DNA of 64,000 nucleotides from Clostridium sp. MB40-C1 (GTDB lineage: Bacteria; Bacillota; Clostridia; Clostridiales; Clostridiaceae). The stretch is from positions 1,302,001 through 1,366,000 of the forward strand of contig NZ_CP133189.1 in assembly GCF_030913655.1 (NCBI RefSeq). Direction: 5' to 3'. The position numbers and the translations under genes are program-made. This document shows positions 32,502-40,930 of the stretch, in pieces (positions within the stretch are counted from its first letter, which is position 1; every line of letters starts with the position of its first letter). Below the pieces are notes generated by a model. That model worked only from the letters and a program-made list of their open reading frames with translations, had not been told where the DNA came from and made no database searches.

Positions 32502-33860
32502 TTAAAATATTATGTGAGCTACCATTGCAATTATAGGTAATGTAACAATTGTACGTTGAAGGAATATTATTAGTAATTCTTTCATAGAAACATCTATTTT
32601 GGATCCGAGCAGAAGTCCACCTACCTCTGACATATATATTAGCTGTGTAACAGAAACACAGGCTATTACAAATCTTGTTAATTCACTTTTTATTGTAGCT
32701 CCAATAACAGAAGGTAGAAACATGTCTGCAAAACCAACAATAAGAGTTTGAGAAGCTTCTTTTGCTTCTGGTATTTGCAAAAGTTTTAATATAGGTATAA
32801 AAGGTAATCCCATCCATTGAAATACCTGTGTATATTTAGCTAATATAAGGGCAGTTGTTCCCATAGCCATAACAACAGGCGCAACTCCTAGCCACATATC
32901 AAGTATATTTTGAATTCCTTGTTTCATAAAGTTACGGATACTATTATTCTCACTAGCTCTTTCCATAGCTTTAGTTAATCCCCATCGAAAAGGAGTATAG
33001 CCATCTGGAATTATTTCTGAAGATTCTCTTTTTATATCATTATAATAAGTATCTGGTTTTCTTGAAAAAGGAGGAATACGTGGAATTATTATAGCAGCAC
33101 ATAATCCAGCACCAGTTACAGTTAAATAAAAAGGAACAAAAAGGTGTGCTAGATTTACTTGGGATATAACTACAAGGCTAAAAGTTATGGAAACTGCTGA
33201 AAAGGTTGTCCCAATAACTGCTGCCTCTCTTTTAGTATAATATCCTTCTTCATATTGCTTACTAGTAAGCATTACTCCAATTGTACCATCACCAAGCCAT
33301 GAGGCTATACAATCTATTGAGGAACGTCCAGGTAATGAAAAAATAGGTCTCATTATTTTTGTAAAGATTGCTCCGAAAAATTCTAATAAACCAAAATCTA
33401 AAAGTAGTGGAAGGAGCATTCCTGCAAAAAGAAATACTGAAAATAATATTGGCAGAAGCTCATTTAGTAATAATCCACCAGTATTTTCTGACCAAATAAA
33501 TTCTGGACCTATTTTGAAAAATGTAAAAATTGCAAGTATAAATCCAAGAATTCTAGCGATAAACCACATTGATGATACATTAAATAATGTATAAAAAAAT
33601 TTATTGTTTAAAATTTTTTTAGGCTTGAATAGTTTAGTTATCGTTGTTCCTAAAAAAGTAATACATATAATAATTGTCATAATTGCTGGCAAATTTTTCG
33701 AAAGGATATTTTGCACAAACTTTGCGAAGACTGCAATAGGTATAGTGATTTCTCCTTCATACGAAATAGGGGTTATAAAAAATAAAATTCCCAATAAAGA
33801 AGGGAGTAAAAATTTAAATAAATTTTGCCATGAGCATTTAAAGGGCGTTTGTTTTTCCAT
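32502..33860 (-). CDS. YjiH family membrane transporter (nucleoside-recognition/gate family)
   Basis: This 452-residue protein has 10-12 hydrophobic segments. It matches YjiH: an N-terminal 'LPSLLGILFFITPI', a 'NELLPILFSVFLFAGMLLPLLLDFGLLEFFGAI' gate-like segment, 'SWLGDGTIGVMLTSKQYEEGYYTKREAAVIGTTFSAVSITF' and 'LGVAPVVMAMGTTALILAKYT'. The family shares the nucleoside-recognition (gate) domain with spore maturation proteins SpmA/SpmB; its substrate is unknown. GGAG precedes the ATG. The upstream region carries a long imperfect hairpin (33899-33951). Confidence 0.9.
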   Translation of the reverse strand: MEKQTPFKCSWQNLFKFLLPSLLGILFFITPISYEGEITIPIAVFAKFVQNILSKNLPAIMTIIICITFLGTTITKLFKPKKILNNKFFYTLFNVSSMWFIARILGFILAIFTFFKIGPEFIWSENTGGLLLNELLPILFSVFLFAGMLLPLLLDFGLLEFFGAIFTKIMRPIFSLPGRSSIDCIASWLGDGTIGVMLTSKQYEEGYYTKREAAVIGTTFSAVSITFSLVVISQVNLAHLFVPFYLTVTGAGLCAAIIIPRIPPFSRKPDTYYNDIKRESSEIIPDGYTPFRWGLTKAMERASENNSIRNFMKQGIQNILDMWLGVAPVVMAMGTTALILAKYTQVFQWMGLPFIPILKLLQIPEAKEASQTLIVGFADMFLPSVIGATIKSELTRFVIACVSVTQLIYMSEVGGLLLGSKIDVSMKELLIIFLQRTIVTLPIIAMVAHIIF

Positions 33861-33898
33861 AGTAATCTCCTTTTAGTATAGTAAGTATTTATCTGATG

Positions 33899-33951
33899 TT
33901 TACTCATACTAATGCTTCCAGCTTCTTTAAAGTGGGAGTATTAGTATGAAT
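33899..33951 (-). promoter_or_regulatory. Hairpin in the leader of the yjiH-like gene
   Basis: CATACTAAT and ATTAGTATG (9 bp) are extended by partly paired bases around a CTTTAAAG loop region. No T-run follows on the minus strand, so an operator or RNA control element is more likely than a terminator. Confidence 0.4.
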
Positions 33952-34126
33952 AGAATCTGGATAACGGTTTTTTCTGAAAAATAACAATTTTTAAGGAGTA
34001 AAACTCCTAAGAATTCTGTTAATAACTTTTAGATAAAGTAAAAACTTTAAATAGAAGTTAGTATCCTGTTTATGCAACATTATTGATTATAATGTATAAA
34101 TATAACCTTATCAAGGTGTAAGTTTT

Positions 34127-34181
34127 AAAATAACCTATAAAATAAAAATGAAAATTTTAATTTTATAGGTTATTTTTAATA
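34127..34181. terminator. Strong hairpin in a gene-free stretch
   Basis: AAAATAACCTATAAAAT pairs with ATTTTATAGGTTATTTT, followed by TAATATT. No gene precedes it on the plus strand, so it may end an unrecognised short transcript starting near 33990-34090 (a TATAAT lies near 34094), or act for both strands. The rest of 33861-34258 shows no ORF. Confidence 0.6.
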
Positions 34182-34258
34182 TTAAAGGAGGATTTTTAAC
34201 ATAATAGAAGAATATATTTTATAGTAATTTTCAGCTATAGAAGAGGGGAGGGTACGTT

Positions 34259-34555
34259 TTGAATTTTCATGGAATTATGATAGGAGTTATTTCATTTTTA
34301 ATAATAGGAATATTTCATCCTATAGTAATTAAAGGTGAGTACTATTTTAGTAAAAAAATATGGCCAGTTTTTTTAATTTTAGGAATTACATTTATTTTAG
34401 CGTCATTATATGTAAACAATCAGTTAGTATCTGCTGCACTAGGGGTAGCAGGGTTTTCATGGCTGTGGAGTATTCATGAGATTTTTGAGCAGGAAGAAAG
34501 AGTAAAAAAAGGATGGTTTCCTAAAAAAAATAGTAGAGATAAAAATAATTTGTAA
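34259..34555 (+). CDS. DUF4491 family small membrane protein
   Basis: This 98-residue protein has three hydrophobic helices (about 5-22, 35-52, 55-70) and a basic tail. The sequence 'GVISFLIIGIFHPIVIKGEYYFSKKIWPVFLILG', 'ALGVAGFSWLWSIHEIFEQEERVKKGWFPKN'-like end is characteristic of DUF4491, a family of unknown function in anaerobes. The TTG start follows AGGGGAGGG at good spacing. It is monocistronic, with no partner gene visible. Confidence 0.83.
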   Translation: MNFHGIMIGVISFLIIGIFHPIVIKGEYYFSKKIWPVFLILGITFILASLYVNNQLVSAALGVAGFSWLWSIHEIFEQEERVKKGWFPKKNSRDKNNL

Positions 34556-34732
34556 AATTATTTTAGAGTTAATATAATTAATATGGTTAAAATTTTCTAA
34601 CACATATAGGTTAAGTAAGGCAATGCCTTAGTAATACATAAGTTAAACTAAATAAAAATAATAATTTCTTGTTTAATTTAACTCAATAATTTAAAACATA
34701 GACTAAAATAATTATACTGTAGGAGTGGAAAA

Positions 34733-35650
34733 ATGAAGAAATACTTTAAGTTAAAAAAAAATATAATTTATGTACTATTATTCACAACAATATTTACATT
34801 TAGAAATGTTTATTGTTATGCAGATGAAATTCCTGAAGATGTAGATTACAAAAAAGAATGGTTAATTAAATTTAATCAATCAGTTGATCCAGTAACAATT
34901 AATAACCAAAATATAATAGTAAAAGATTCTAATGATAATTTAGTAGATGGATTGGAATTTGTGTTATTAAATAACGGACAAGACCTTAAAATAAAAGCTC
35001 CTTTATATGGATATAAAAATGATGAAAATTATTCCTTGATAATAAGTAATAATGTGTCTTCGTTAAAAGGTAAAAAAATGAAAGACTTAAAAATAAGGAA
35101 ATTTAAAATAAAAAAAACCTTGGAAGAAGGTAAAATAATAAATTCAATTATAGGAAAAGAAGATTTATCAGCAGAACAGATGGCTAAGTTTGTATTAGAA
35201 CACAATCCTAGTCCAAAACTATCTGTTAATATATATGAGCTAGCTAAAATGTTCTTAGAAGAAGGGAAACTTGAGGGAGTAAGAGGGGATATAGCTTTTT
35301 GCCAAAGTATTAAAGAAACTGGATACTTTAAATATGGTGGACAAGTTCTCCCAGAACAAAATAATTATGCAGGAATAGGAGCTCTTAATAATAGCCCTGT
35401 AGGAAAAGGTGCTTGGTTTAAAGAGGCAAGAGAAGGTGTCAAAGCTCAAATACAACACTTAAAAGGATATGCTACTACAGAAGAGTTAAAAAGTGAGTGT
35501 GTAGATCCTAGATATTTTATATTAAAAAAATATGGATTATTAGGTGTTGCACCTAACTGGGAAGATTTGAATGGAAAATGGGCTGTTCCTGGAAATAATT
35601 ACGGACAAGAGATTATAAAAATACATGATAGAATTAAGCAAATTAAATAA
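34733..35650 (+). CDS. Exported glucosaminidase-domain cell wall hydrolase
   Basis: This is a 305-residue protein. Its signal peptide (about 1-31, 'YCYADE') is followed by a small beta-sandwich domain (about 35-125) with a bacterial SbsA/Ig-like pattern ('KEWLIKFNQSVDPVTINNQNIIVKDSNDN', 'NYSLIISNNVSSLKGKKM'). The C-terminal glucosaminidase domain (about 150-300) has 'RGDIAFCQSIKETGYFKYGG' (catalytic-type Glu), 'NNYAGIGALNN' and 'AREGVKAQIQHLKGYATTE'. Such enzymes cut GlcNAc-MurNAc linkages in peptidoglycan. A similar architecture is common in clostridia. AGGAGTGG precedes the ATG. It is monocistronic. Confidence 0.88.
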   Translation: MKKYFKLKKNIIYVLLFTTIFTFRNVYCYADEIPEDVDYKKEWLIKFNQSVDPVTINNQNIIVKDSNDNLVDGLEFVLLNNGQDLKIKAPLYGYKNDENYSLIISNNVSSLKGKKMKDLKIRKFKIKKTLEEGKIINSIIGKEDLSAEQMAKFVLEHNPSPKLSVNIYELAKMFLEEGKLEGVRGDIAFCQSIKETGYFKYGGQVLPEQNNYAGIGALNNSPVGKGAWFKEAREGVKAQIQHLKGYATTEELKSECVDPRYFILKKYGLLGVAPNWEDLNGKWAVPGNNYGQEIIKIHDRIKQIK

Positions 35651-35656
35651 TAATAA

Positions 35657-35696
35657 AAACTTCTTAAGTTCTAAACTTCTTAAGAAGTTTTTTGTT
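35657..35696 (+). terminator. Terminator after the glucosaminidase gene; rest of the gap empty
   Basis: AAACTTCTTAAG pairs with CTTAAGAAGTTT, followed by TTTTG. Between 35700 and 36043 I see no convincing gene or structure. Confidence 0.87.
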
Positions 35697-36043
35697 ATAA
35701 GATAAGAAAACTTAAGTACTATCAAGTAATATAAGAAGTACTTTAATATAATATATGTGACACTATTGTATTACTATATGCATATTATAATGTGGAAACC
35801 AATATTTATTATAAAAACTTAGTCAAAGAATTATATGGGACAAGCTGAATGTAATTTAAATATAGAACATCTAATGGGTCTATCGAATTAAGAAATTTAC
35901 ATACAATATACTGTTTTGAAAATTTAAATTCAACACAATATATTGTAGAGTTTATTATTAGTGCGACAGCCCCATTTGTAGTGATTATTAATATTACATA
36001 CAAATGATGAGATATTAAGTATTCAAATTAGGAAGTGTTATAA

Positions 36044-37192
36044 ATGATTGAAATTTTATTAAAAAAAATTTCATTTTTAATTAAGAAAGTTAATACAGAG
36101 CAAGATACTAAAAATATATTAGATTATATATATAACACATTTGATGGTTGTATTCCGTTTGATAGAATATGTCTGGTTTTATTTACTGATGATAAAGACA
36201 ATTATTCAAATTATGTTATATGTAAGAATAAATCTACAGTTGAATATGGATATAAGTTAAACTTATATAAATCTTATTTAAAAGATATAATAAAAAACAA
36301 AAAACCTAAGATAATTAACAGGAGTATAGAGAATAATCTTAGTTTTAATATAGAGAAACCAAATTTTAATGATGTTTTAGAAACATCACAATCAAACCTA
36401 TGTATTCCAATTATCGGTAATGAAATATGCAAGGGAGTTATTATTTTTTATAGTAGTAACTCTAATGCTTATTGTGAAAAAGATATAGTGCTTGGTGAGA
36501 TTATTGCAAATTGTATCGTAGTATCACTGGAAAAGTGTATTTTAGATGACGGGTTAATAATAGCTTGTGTAAAAGGCTTTGCAAAACTTGTAGAGTCTAA
36601 AGATAGTGTTACTGGAAAGCATATTGAAAGAATTCAGGAAATTTCTAAAATACTTGCATTAAACTTAGCTAATAATGATAAATATAAAAATATTATTAAC
36701 AATAAGTATATTATTGATATATATCATTCAAGTGCTATGCACGATATAGGTAAAGTTGGAATACCAGATGGAATATTATTAAAGCAAGGCAAACTGACAC
36801 CAGAAGAATTTGATGTTATAAAAAAACACACTATTATAGGGGCTGATGTATTATATAAAGCAAGTACTTCTTTATCTGGAAGAGCTAAAGATTTTTTCAA
36901 AATGGCTATTGATATTGCAATAGCTCATCATGAGAAATTTGACGGAACTGGGTACCCTTATGGATTAAATGGGGAATATATACCTTTAGCAGCTAGAATT
37001 GTAGCAGTAGCTGATGTTCTTGATGCTCTTTCATCTAAAAGACCCTATAAAATGGCCATGGATGTAGAAGAAGCTATAAATATAGTAGTTAAAGAAAGTG
37101 GAAAACATTTTGATCATGATATAGTAGATGCATTGATAACAGGAAAAAAAGAAATTTTAGAAATTTATGATAAATTTAAAGAAGAAATCTAG
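36044..37192 (+). CDS. GAF-HD-GYP cyclic-di-GMP phosphodiesterase
   Basis: This 382-residue protein has an N-terminal GAF-like domain (about 15-165, 'FDRICLVLFTDDKDNYSNYVIC', 'SNLCIPIIGNEICKGVIIFYS') and a C-terminal HD-GYP domain (about 180-375). The latter keeps His233-Asp234 in 'MHDIGKVGIPDGILLKQGKLTPEEF', 'KKHTIIGADVL', His295-His296 in 'AHHEKFDGTGYPYGLNG', and 'IVAVADVLDALSSKRPYK'. HD-GYP enzymes break down c-di-GMP to control motility and biofilm. There is no membrane segment, so it senses a cytosolic signal through GAF. The ATG is preceded by a weak AGGAAG site. Two terminators follow. Confidence 0.93.
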   Translation: MIEILLKKISFLIKKVNTEQDTKNILDYIYNTFDGCIPFDRICLVLFTDDKDNYSNYVICKNKSTVEYGYKLNLYKSYLKDIIKNKKPKIINRSIENNLSFNIEKPNFNDVLETSQSNLCIPIIGNEICKGVIIFYSSNSNAYCEKDIVLGEIIANCIVVSLEKCILDDGLIIACVKGFAKLVESKDSVTGKHIERIQEISKILALNLANNDKYKNIINNKYIIDIYHSSAMHDIGKVGIPDGILLKQGKLTPEEFDVIKKHTIIGADVLYKASTSLSGRAKDFFKMAIDIAIAHHEKFDGTGYPYGLNGEYIPLAARIVAVADVLDALSSKRPYKMAMDVEEAINIVVKESGKHFDHDIVDALITGKKEILEIYDKFKEEI

Positions 37193-37221
37193 TTTTAAAA
37201 CTTAATAGGTTAGACATGATT

Positions 37222-37299
37222 AGGCATATTCTCAATTATGAGAATATGCCTTTTGTATGCAGTCTGAGCACTGAATAAACTTATTCAGTGTGTTTTTTA
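37222..37299 (+). terminator. Two tandem terminators; rest of the gap empty
   Basis: The first is AGGCATATTCTC with GAGAATATGCCT and TTTTG (37222-37255). The second is CACTGAATAA with TTATTCAGTG then GTTTTTTA (37269-37298). The remaining bases to 37534 are AT-rich with no clear feature. Confidence 0.85.
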
Positions 37300-37534
37300 T
37301 GTTAGTTTAATATAAATCTTTTATTATGTATTTATATTTGTTTTAAAAACATTATTAAAAATAATGTATTTAAGTTTCATTAATATACTATCTTAAGAAA
37401 TTTGTAAGAATTATGGTAAGTTATTTGTAAATATTTCTTTGTATAATCTTTTATAGATAGACAAATTCATTTATAAGTCATAGATGTTCATTCTTCTAGA
37501 AAATTAAAGTTAATTCTATAAGGGAGGTATACAT

Positions 37535-38095
37535 GTGAAAAAGAAGATTTCATTTATAATAATAGTTATTTTAGCAGTATTTATTTTAATTGACATTTTA
37601 CCAACTCCAGGAGAAGAAAACTCACATTTAAGAAAAAGTGTCCATACTTTTTTAAGTGATAAAAGAAATAGAACTATAGCATTCTCAGATGCAATAAAAC
37701 TCCATAATGGAAAATCTGAAAATTCTTGTGTTTACTTTGTATCAGAAGTATTAAGAAAAAATAATTATGAAATTCCCAAAAATATGGCTAGTGTAGCTAA
37801 TTTTATTCCTTTTTTAAAAGGGAAGGGATGGATAAAAGAAAGAAATTATAAAAAATTAAAACCAGGAGATATATGTTTTTCAACAGATAATCGAGGTAAT
37901 AAATACGGTCTTCCTACCCACACATATATATTTATGGGATGGGTAAAAGAAGGGGATTATGATTATGCTTATATATGTGATAATCAAGCAAAAGATTATG
38001 AAAATAAGGTATATCATATTAGAAATATAAATATTATAGATGAAGCTAATGGAAATAGAAAGGATCCTTTTAGCTTTTTTATGAGACCATCATAA
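37535..38095 (+). CDS. Membrane-anchored papain-like (CHAP/NlpC-type) protein
   Basis: This 186-residue protein has an N-terminal membrane segment (residues 4-23). Its extracytoplasmic domain has 'NSCVYFVSEVLRKNNYEIP' (candidate catalytic Cys at about 65), 'KLKPGDICFSTDNRGNKYGLPTHTYIFMGW' (candidate His) and 'YAYICDNQAKDY' (third polar residue). The Cys-then-Gly-Asp-then-His order is that of CHAP/NlpC-type amidases or peptidases of the cell wall. I infer the catalytic residues. The GTG start follows GGGAGG. It is monocistronic and unrelated in order to the permuted protein at 27207. Confidence 0.75.
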   Translation: MKKKISFIIIVILAVFILIDILPTPGEENSHLRKSVHTFLSDKRNRTIAFSDAIKLHNGKSENSCVYFVSEVLRKNNYEIPKNMASVANFIPFLKGKGWIKERNYKKLKPGDICFSTDNRGNKYGLPTHTYIFMGWVKEGDYDYAYICDNQAKDYENKVYHIRNINIIDEANGNRKDPFSFFMRPS

Positions 38096-38208
38096 TAGTA
38101 AATAGCTTGTTGAATAACAATAATTGTAAAATTAAATAAGTCATCACTTTATAATATAATGTTTTCGCTGAAAAATAAAAAATATCAGTATACAAGGAGG
38201 ATATGATA

Positions 38209-39087
38209 ATGGGTTTAAAATTACTAAATGTTACAAAATATTATGGAAAAAATGTGGTGCTGGATAATATTAACCTTGAATTGGAAAATGGTATTTATGG
38301 ATTTTTAGGAGCTAATGGTGTTGGAAAAACCACTCTATTTAAAGTAATTAGCGGTTTTTTAACAGATTATAAAGGTAAGGTACTCTACCCCAATCTTAAG
38401 AATGCAAATGAAATTTTATTAGGGTTTTTACCACAAAGTTTTAGTGGTTATCCACATATGACTGTACAGGAATTCTTGGCATATTTAGGGCATATCAAGT
38501 CTAATCTTGGACAACATCTCATTAATAAAGAAATTGATGAAAAACTAGATTTGTTCGGTTTGACAGATTTAAAACATAAGAAATTGAAAACTTTATCTGG
38601 AGGTCAACTAAGAAGAGTAGGTCTTGCTCAAGCCTTTTTGCTAAATCCTAAAATTGTAATGCTTGATGAACCTACAACAGGGTTAGATCCAACAGAAAGA
38701 ATAAGATTCAAAAACTATATTTCAGAGTTTAGTCGTGAACAAACCATATTAATTTCTACTCATATTGTTAGTGATTTGGAATTCATATCGAAAGAAATAT
38801 TTATCTTGAAAAATGGTAACTTTGTAATGAGTGGAACTGAGAAACAATTAGTTAATCGCTGTAATAACCTGGTGTGGGAAGTAAGTTTTGAAAGTGAAAT
38901 GGAGTTACATCAACACTTAAAGAATTGTACTATTTCCATGATTTACGATGATGCTGGAAAAATAAAAGCTCGAGTTATTAGTGAGAGTTCTCCTGTTTCT
39001 AATGCTATTAATGTAGTTCCTACTTTAAATGACATATATCTTTTTAATTTTAAAAAGGAGGCACAATCCAATGCTAAACGAGCTTAA
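38209..39087 (+). CDS. ABC transporter ATP-binding protein
   Basis: This 292-residue ATPase has Walker A 'GANGVGKTTLFK', Q-loop 'LPQSFSGYPHMTV', signature 'LSGGQLRRVGLAQA', Walker B 'IVMLDEPTTGLDP', H-loop 'ISTHIVSD' and a C-terminal extension of about 75 residues. It resembles ATPases of bacitracin/lantibiotic-type or viologen exporters. The ATG at 38209 is used because AAGGAGG at 38194-38200 is only two bases from the ATG at 38203. The stop overlaps the start of the first permease reading frame (39071) by 17 bases. With two permeases downstream it forms a three-gene operon; the substrate is unknown. Confidence 0.9.
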   Translation: MGLKLLNVTKYYGKNVVLDNINLELENGIYGFLGANGVGKTTLFKVISGFLTDYKGKVLYPNLKNANEILLGFLPQSFSGYPHMTVQEFLAYLGHIKSNLGQHLINKEIDEKLDLFGLTDLKHKKLKTLSGGQLRRVGLAQAFLLNPKIVMLDEPTTGLDPTERIRFKNYISEFSREQTILISTHIVSDLEFISKEIFILKNGNFVMSGTEKQLVNRCNNLVWEVSFESEMELHQHLKNCTISMIYDDAGKIKARVISESSPVSNAINVVPTLNDIYLFNFKKEAQSNAKRA

Positions 39088-40207
39088 AAAATTTACAAGT
39101 GAACTTTATATAAAGATTTTAATTTTTGTGGTTATTTTAGTGCCAATAGCTGTATCAATAGCTACAATTAAGAGCTTTGAAGAGATAAGATCTATAGACG
39201 ATTCAAATTATGTTAAAGGTAGAGCTGGAATTCATTTAGCAAAAGAACGATATAATAATTCTAAAGGAGTTCTTACAACAGATAAACTTAATGAAGTTTT
39301 AAAATATTATAAGTCAATGCCAGCAGGTGATGCAGCATATATAAAAACAGATATTAAGTATCCAGGAATTTTTTCTTTGATTGATACTGCCTATACAGCT
39401 TATGATGCAAAAGAAGGAGATAAATTTCATAAACTTAATAATACCAATGATTTTTACAATAGAAATATAAATATAATCACTAAAAAATTAAATGATTCAG
39501 AAAGGGACTATGAATCTTGGGAAAAAAATATTATTCTTGAAAAAGCAAAAACTATTGATAAACCATTTACTATTGATTTTATGGAGCACTGGCATAAAAT
39601 ATATCCATCTTTAACAATTTCTTCTTTTTAATTTTAAAAAGGAGGCACAATCCAATGCTAAACGAGCTTAAAAAATTTACAAGTGAACTTTATATAAAGA
39701 TTTTAATTTTTGTGGTTATTTTAGTGCCAATAGCTGTATCAATAGCTACAATTAAGAGCTTTGAAGAGATAAGATCTATAGACGATTCAAATTATGTTAA
39801 AGGTAGAGCTGGAATTCATTTAGCAAAAGAACGATATAATAATTCTAAAGGAGTTCTTACAACAGATAAACTTAATGAAGTTTTAAAATATTATAAGTCA
39901 ATGCCAGCAGGTGATGCAGCATATATAAAAACAGATATTAAGTATCCAGGAATTTTTTCTTTGATTGATACTGCCTATACAGCTTATGATGCAAAAGAAG
40001 GAGATAAATTTCATAAACTTAATAATACCAATGATTTTTACAATAGAAATATAAATATAATCACTAAAAAATTAAATGATTCAGAAAGGGACTATGAATC
40101 TTGGGAAAAAAATATTATTCTTGAAAAAGCAAAAACTATTGATAAACCATTTACTATTGATTTTATGGAGCACTGGCATAAAATATATCCATCTTTAACA
40201 ATTTCTT
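39040..40207 (+). repeat. Exact 584-bp tandem duplication in the ABC operon
   Basis: Bases 39040-39623 and 39624-40207 read as identical. Each begins CTTTTTAATTTTAAAAAGG and includes the permease RBS, ATG and the first 184 codons. The offset measured from the two ATGs is 584 bp, not a multiple of three. Identity over the whole length indicates a very recent event, or an assembly artefact. Confidence 0.93.
39071..39631 (+). pseudogene. Truncated N-terminal copy of the first ABC permease
   Basis: This reading frame starts at the original ATG with AAAAAGGAGG upstream and encodes 186 residues. It has one membrane helix (about 13-31) and the extracytoplasmic domain up to 'PSLTIS'. It then ends after a few unrelated residues at the duplication junction. 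It lacks all later membrane helices. It would be translated, since its RBS and start are intact and coupled to the ATPase gene, giving a single-pass membrane protein with the outer domain only. Whether that is functional is unknown; I regard it as a by-product of the 584-bp duplication. Confidence 0.85.
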
Positions 40208-40851
40208 TTATGATAATTTCAATTTCAGCCATTGTTATAGGTTCCCGTTTGTTTTCCTATGAAAAAGACAAAAATATGGATATTTTATTGGTTTCTCTTG
40301 GGGATAGACATCTTAAAAATATTGGAACAAACAAAATGAAAGAATTACTTACTTTTTTAACAGTTGAATTTTTAGTAAGCGTAATTATAATATCTACGAT
40401 AATATTTTCAAACACTGGGCTCAGTGCTTGGAATAGTCAAATTCAAATTAAATATTTTACTTCTATATATCATCTAACTTTTGGGCAAGCATACTTATTG
40501 TCTTTGTTTACTGGTTGGATTAGTATTATGGCAATAGGAACTTTTGTTGCAGCATTAAATGCCTTTACTCAAAAATCTTATATCACATTAGTGATTGGAT
40601 TTCTTGTGACGTTTATTCCAACTGTTATTATGAGATTAAATATGTTTCCAGTTATTATAACAAAGTTTTTTAAAGTTCAACCAATAAATGGTATCTTTAT
40701 AGAGAAAAATTTACTATCCCTTCAAGTATTTAAGGTCTTATTTTTCCATACACTTACCATAACAGCTATTATTATTAACTCTATAATAATTTTAGGTATC
40801 TGTATATTTATATCTTCTGCTTTATTCACTAGGAGAATAAAAAATGCATAA
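39655..40851 (+). CDS. ABC transporter permease with large extracytoplasmic domain
   Basis: This is a 398-residue protein. Helix 1 is at about 13-31. An external domain of about 150 residues (35-180, rich in Lys, Asp and Tyr) is followed by five more helices (about 183-203, 228-250, 280-305, 312-332, 363-388). This ABC-2-like architecture also occurs in the next gene (40931), with matching motifs such as 'LSTDKLN..L.[FY]YK', 'FYxRNI' and 'GITGWNCQIQI'/'GLSAWNSQIQI', so the two probably form a heterodimer. The intact copy keeps its own RBS after the 584-bp duplication. Transported substrate unknown. Confidence 0.87.
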   Translation: MLNELKKFTSELYIKILIFVVILVPIAVSIATIKSFEEIRSIDDSNYVKGRAGIHLAKERYNNSKGVLTTDKLNEVLKYYKSMPAGDAAYIKTDIKYPGIFSLIDTAYTAYDAKEGDKFHKLNNTNDFYNRNINIITKKLNDSERDYESWEKNIILEKAKTIDKPFTIDFMEHWHKIYPSLTISFMIISISAIVIGSRLFSYEKDKNMDILLVSLGDRHLKNIGTNKMKELLTFLTVEFLVSVIIISTIIFSNTGLSAWNSQIQIKYFTSIYHLTFGQAYLLSLFTGWISIMAIGTFVAALNAFTQKSYITLVIGFLVTFIPTVIMRLNMFPVIITKFFKVQPINGIFIEKNLLSLQVFKVLFFHTLTITAIIINSIIILGICIFISSALFTRRIKNA

Positions 40852-40930
40852 AATATATTCTTTATCATTGGAATATAAAATTAAACACAGGTACTAATAA
40901 GATTATACTTGACTTAAAAGGAGGTAAATT

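Noticed and set aside
35809-36003. 64-residue minus-strand reading frame in the gap before the HD-GYP gene
   Set aside because: No RBS and low-complexity AT-driven composition; it resembles chance frames seen throughout the AT-rich DNA.
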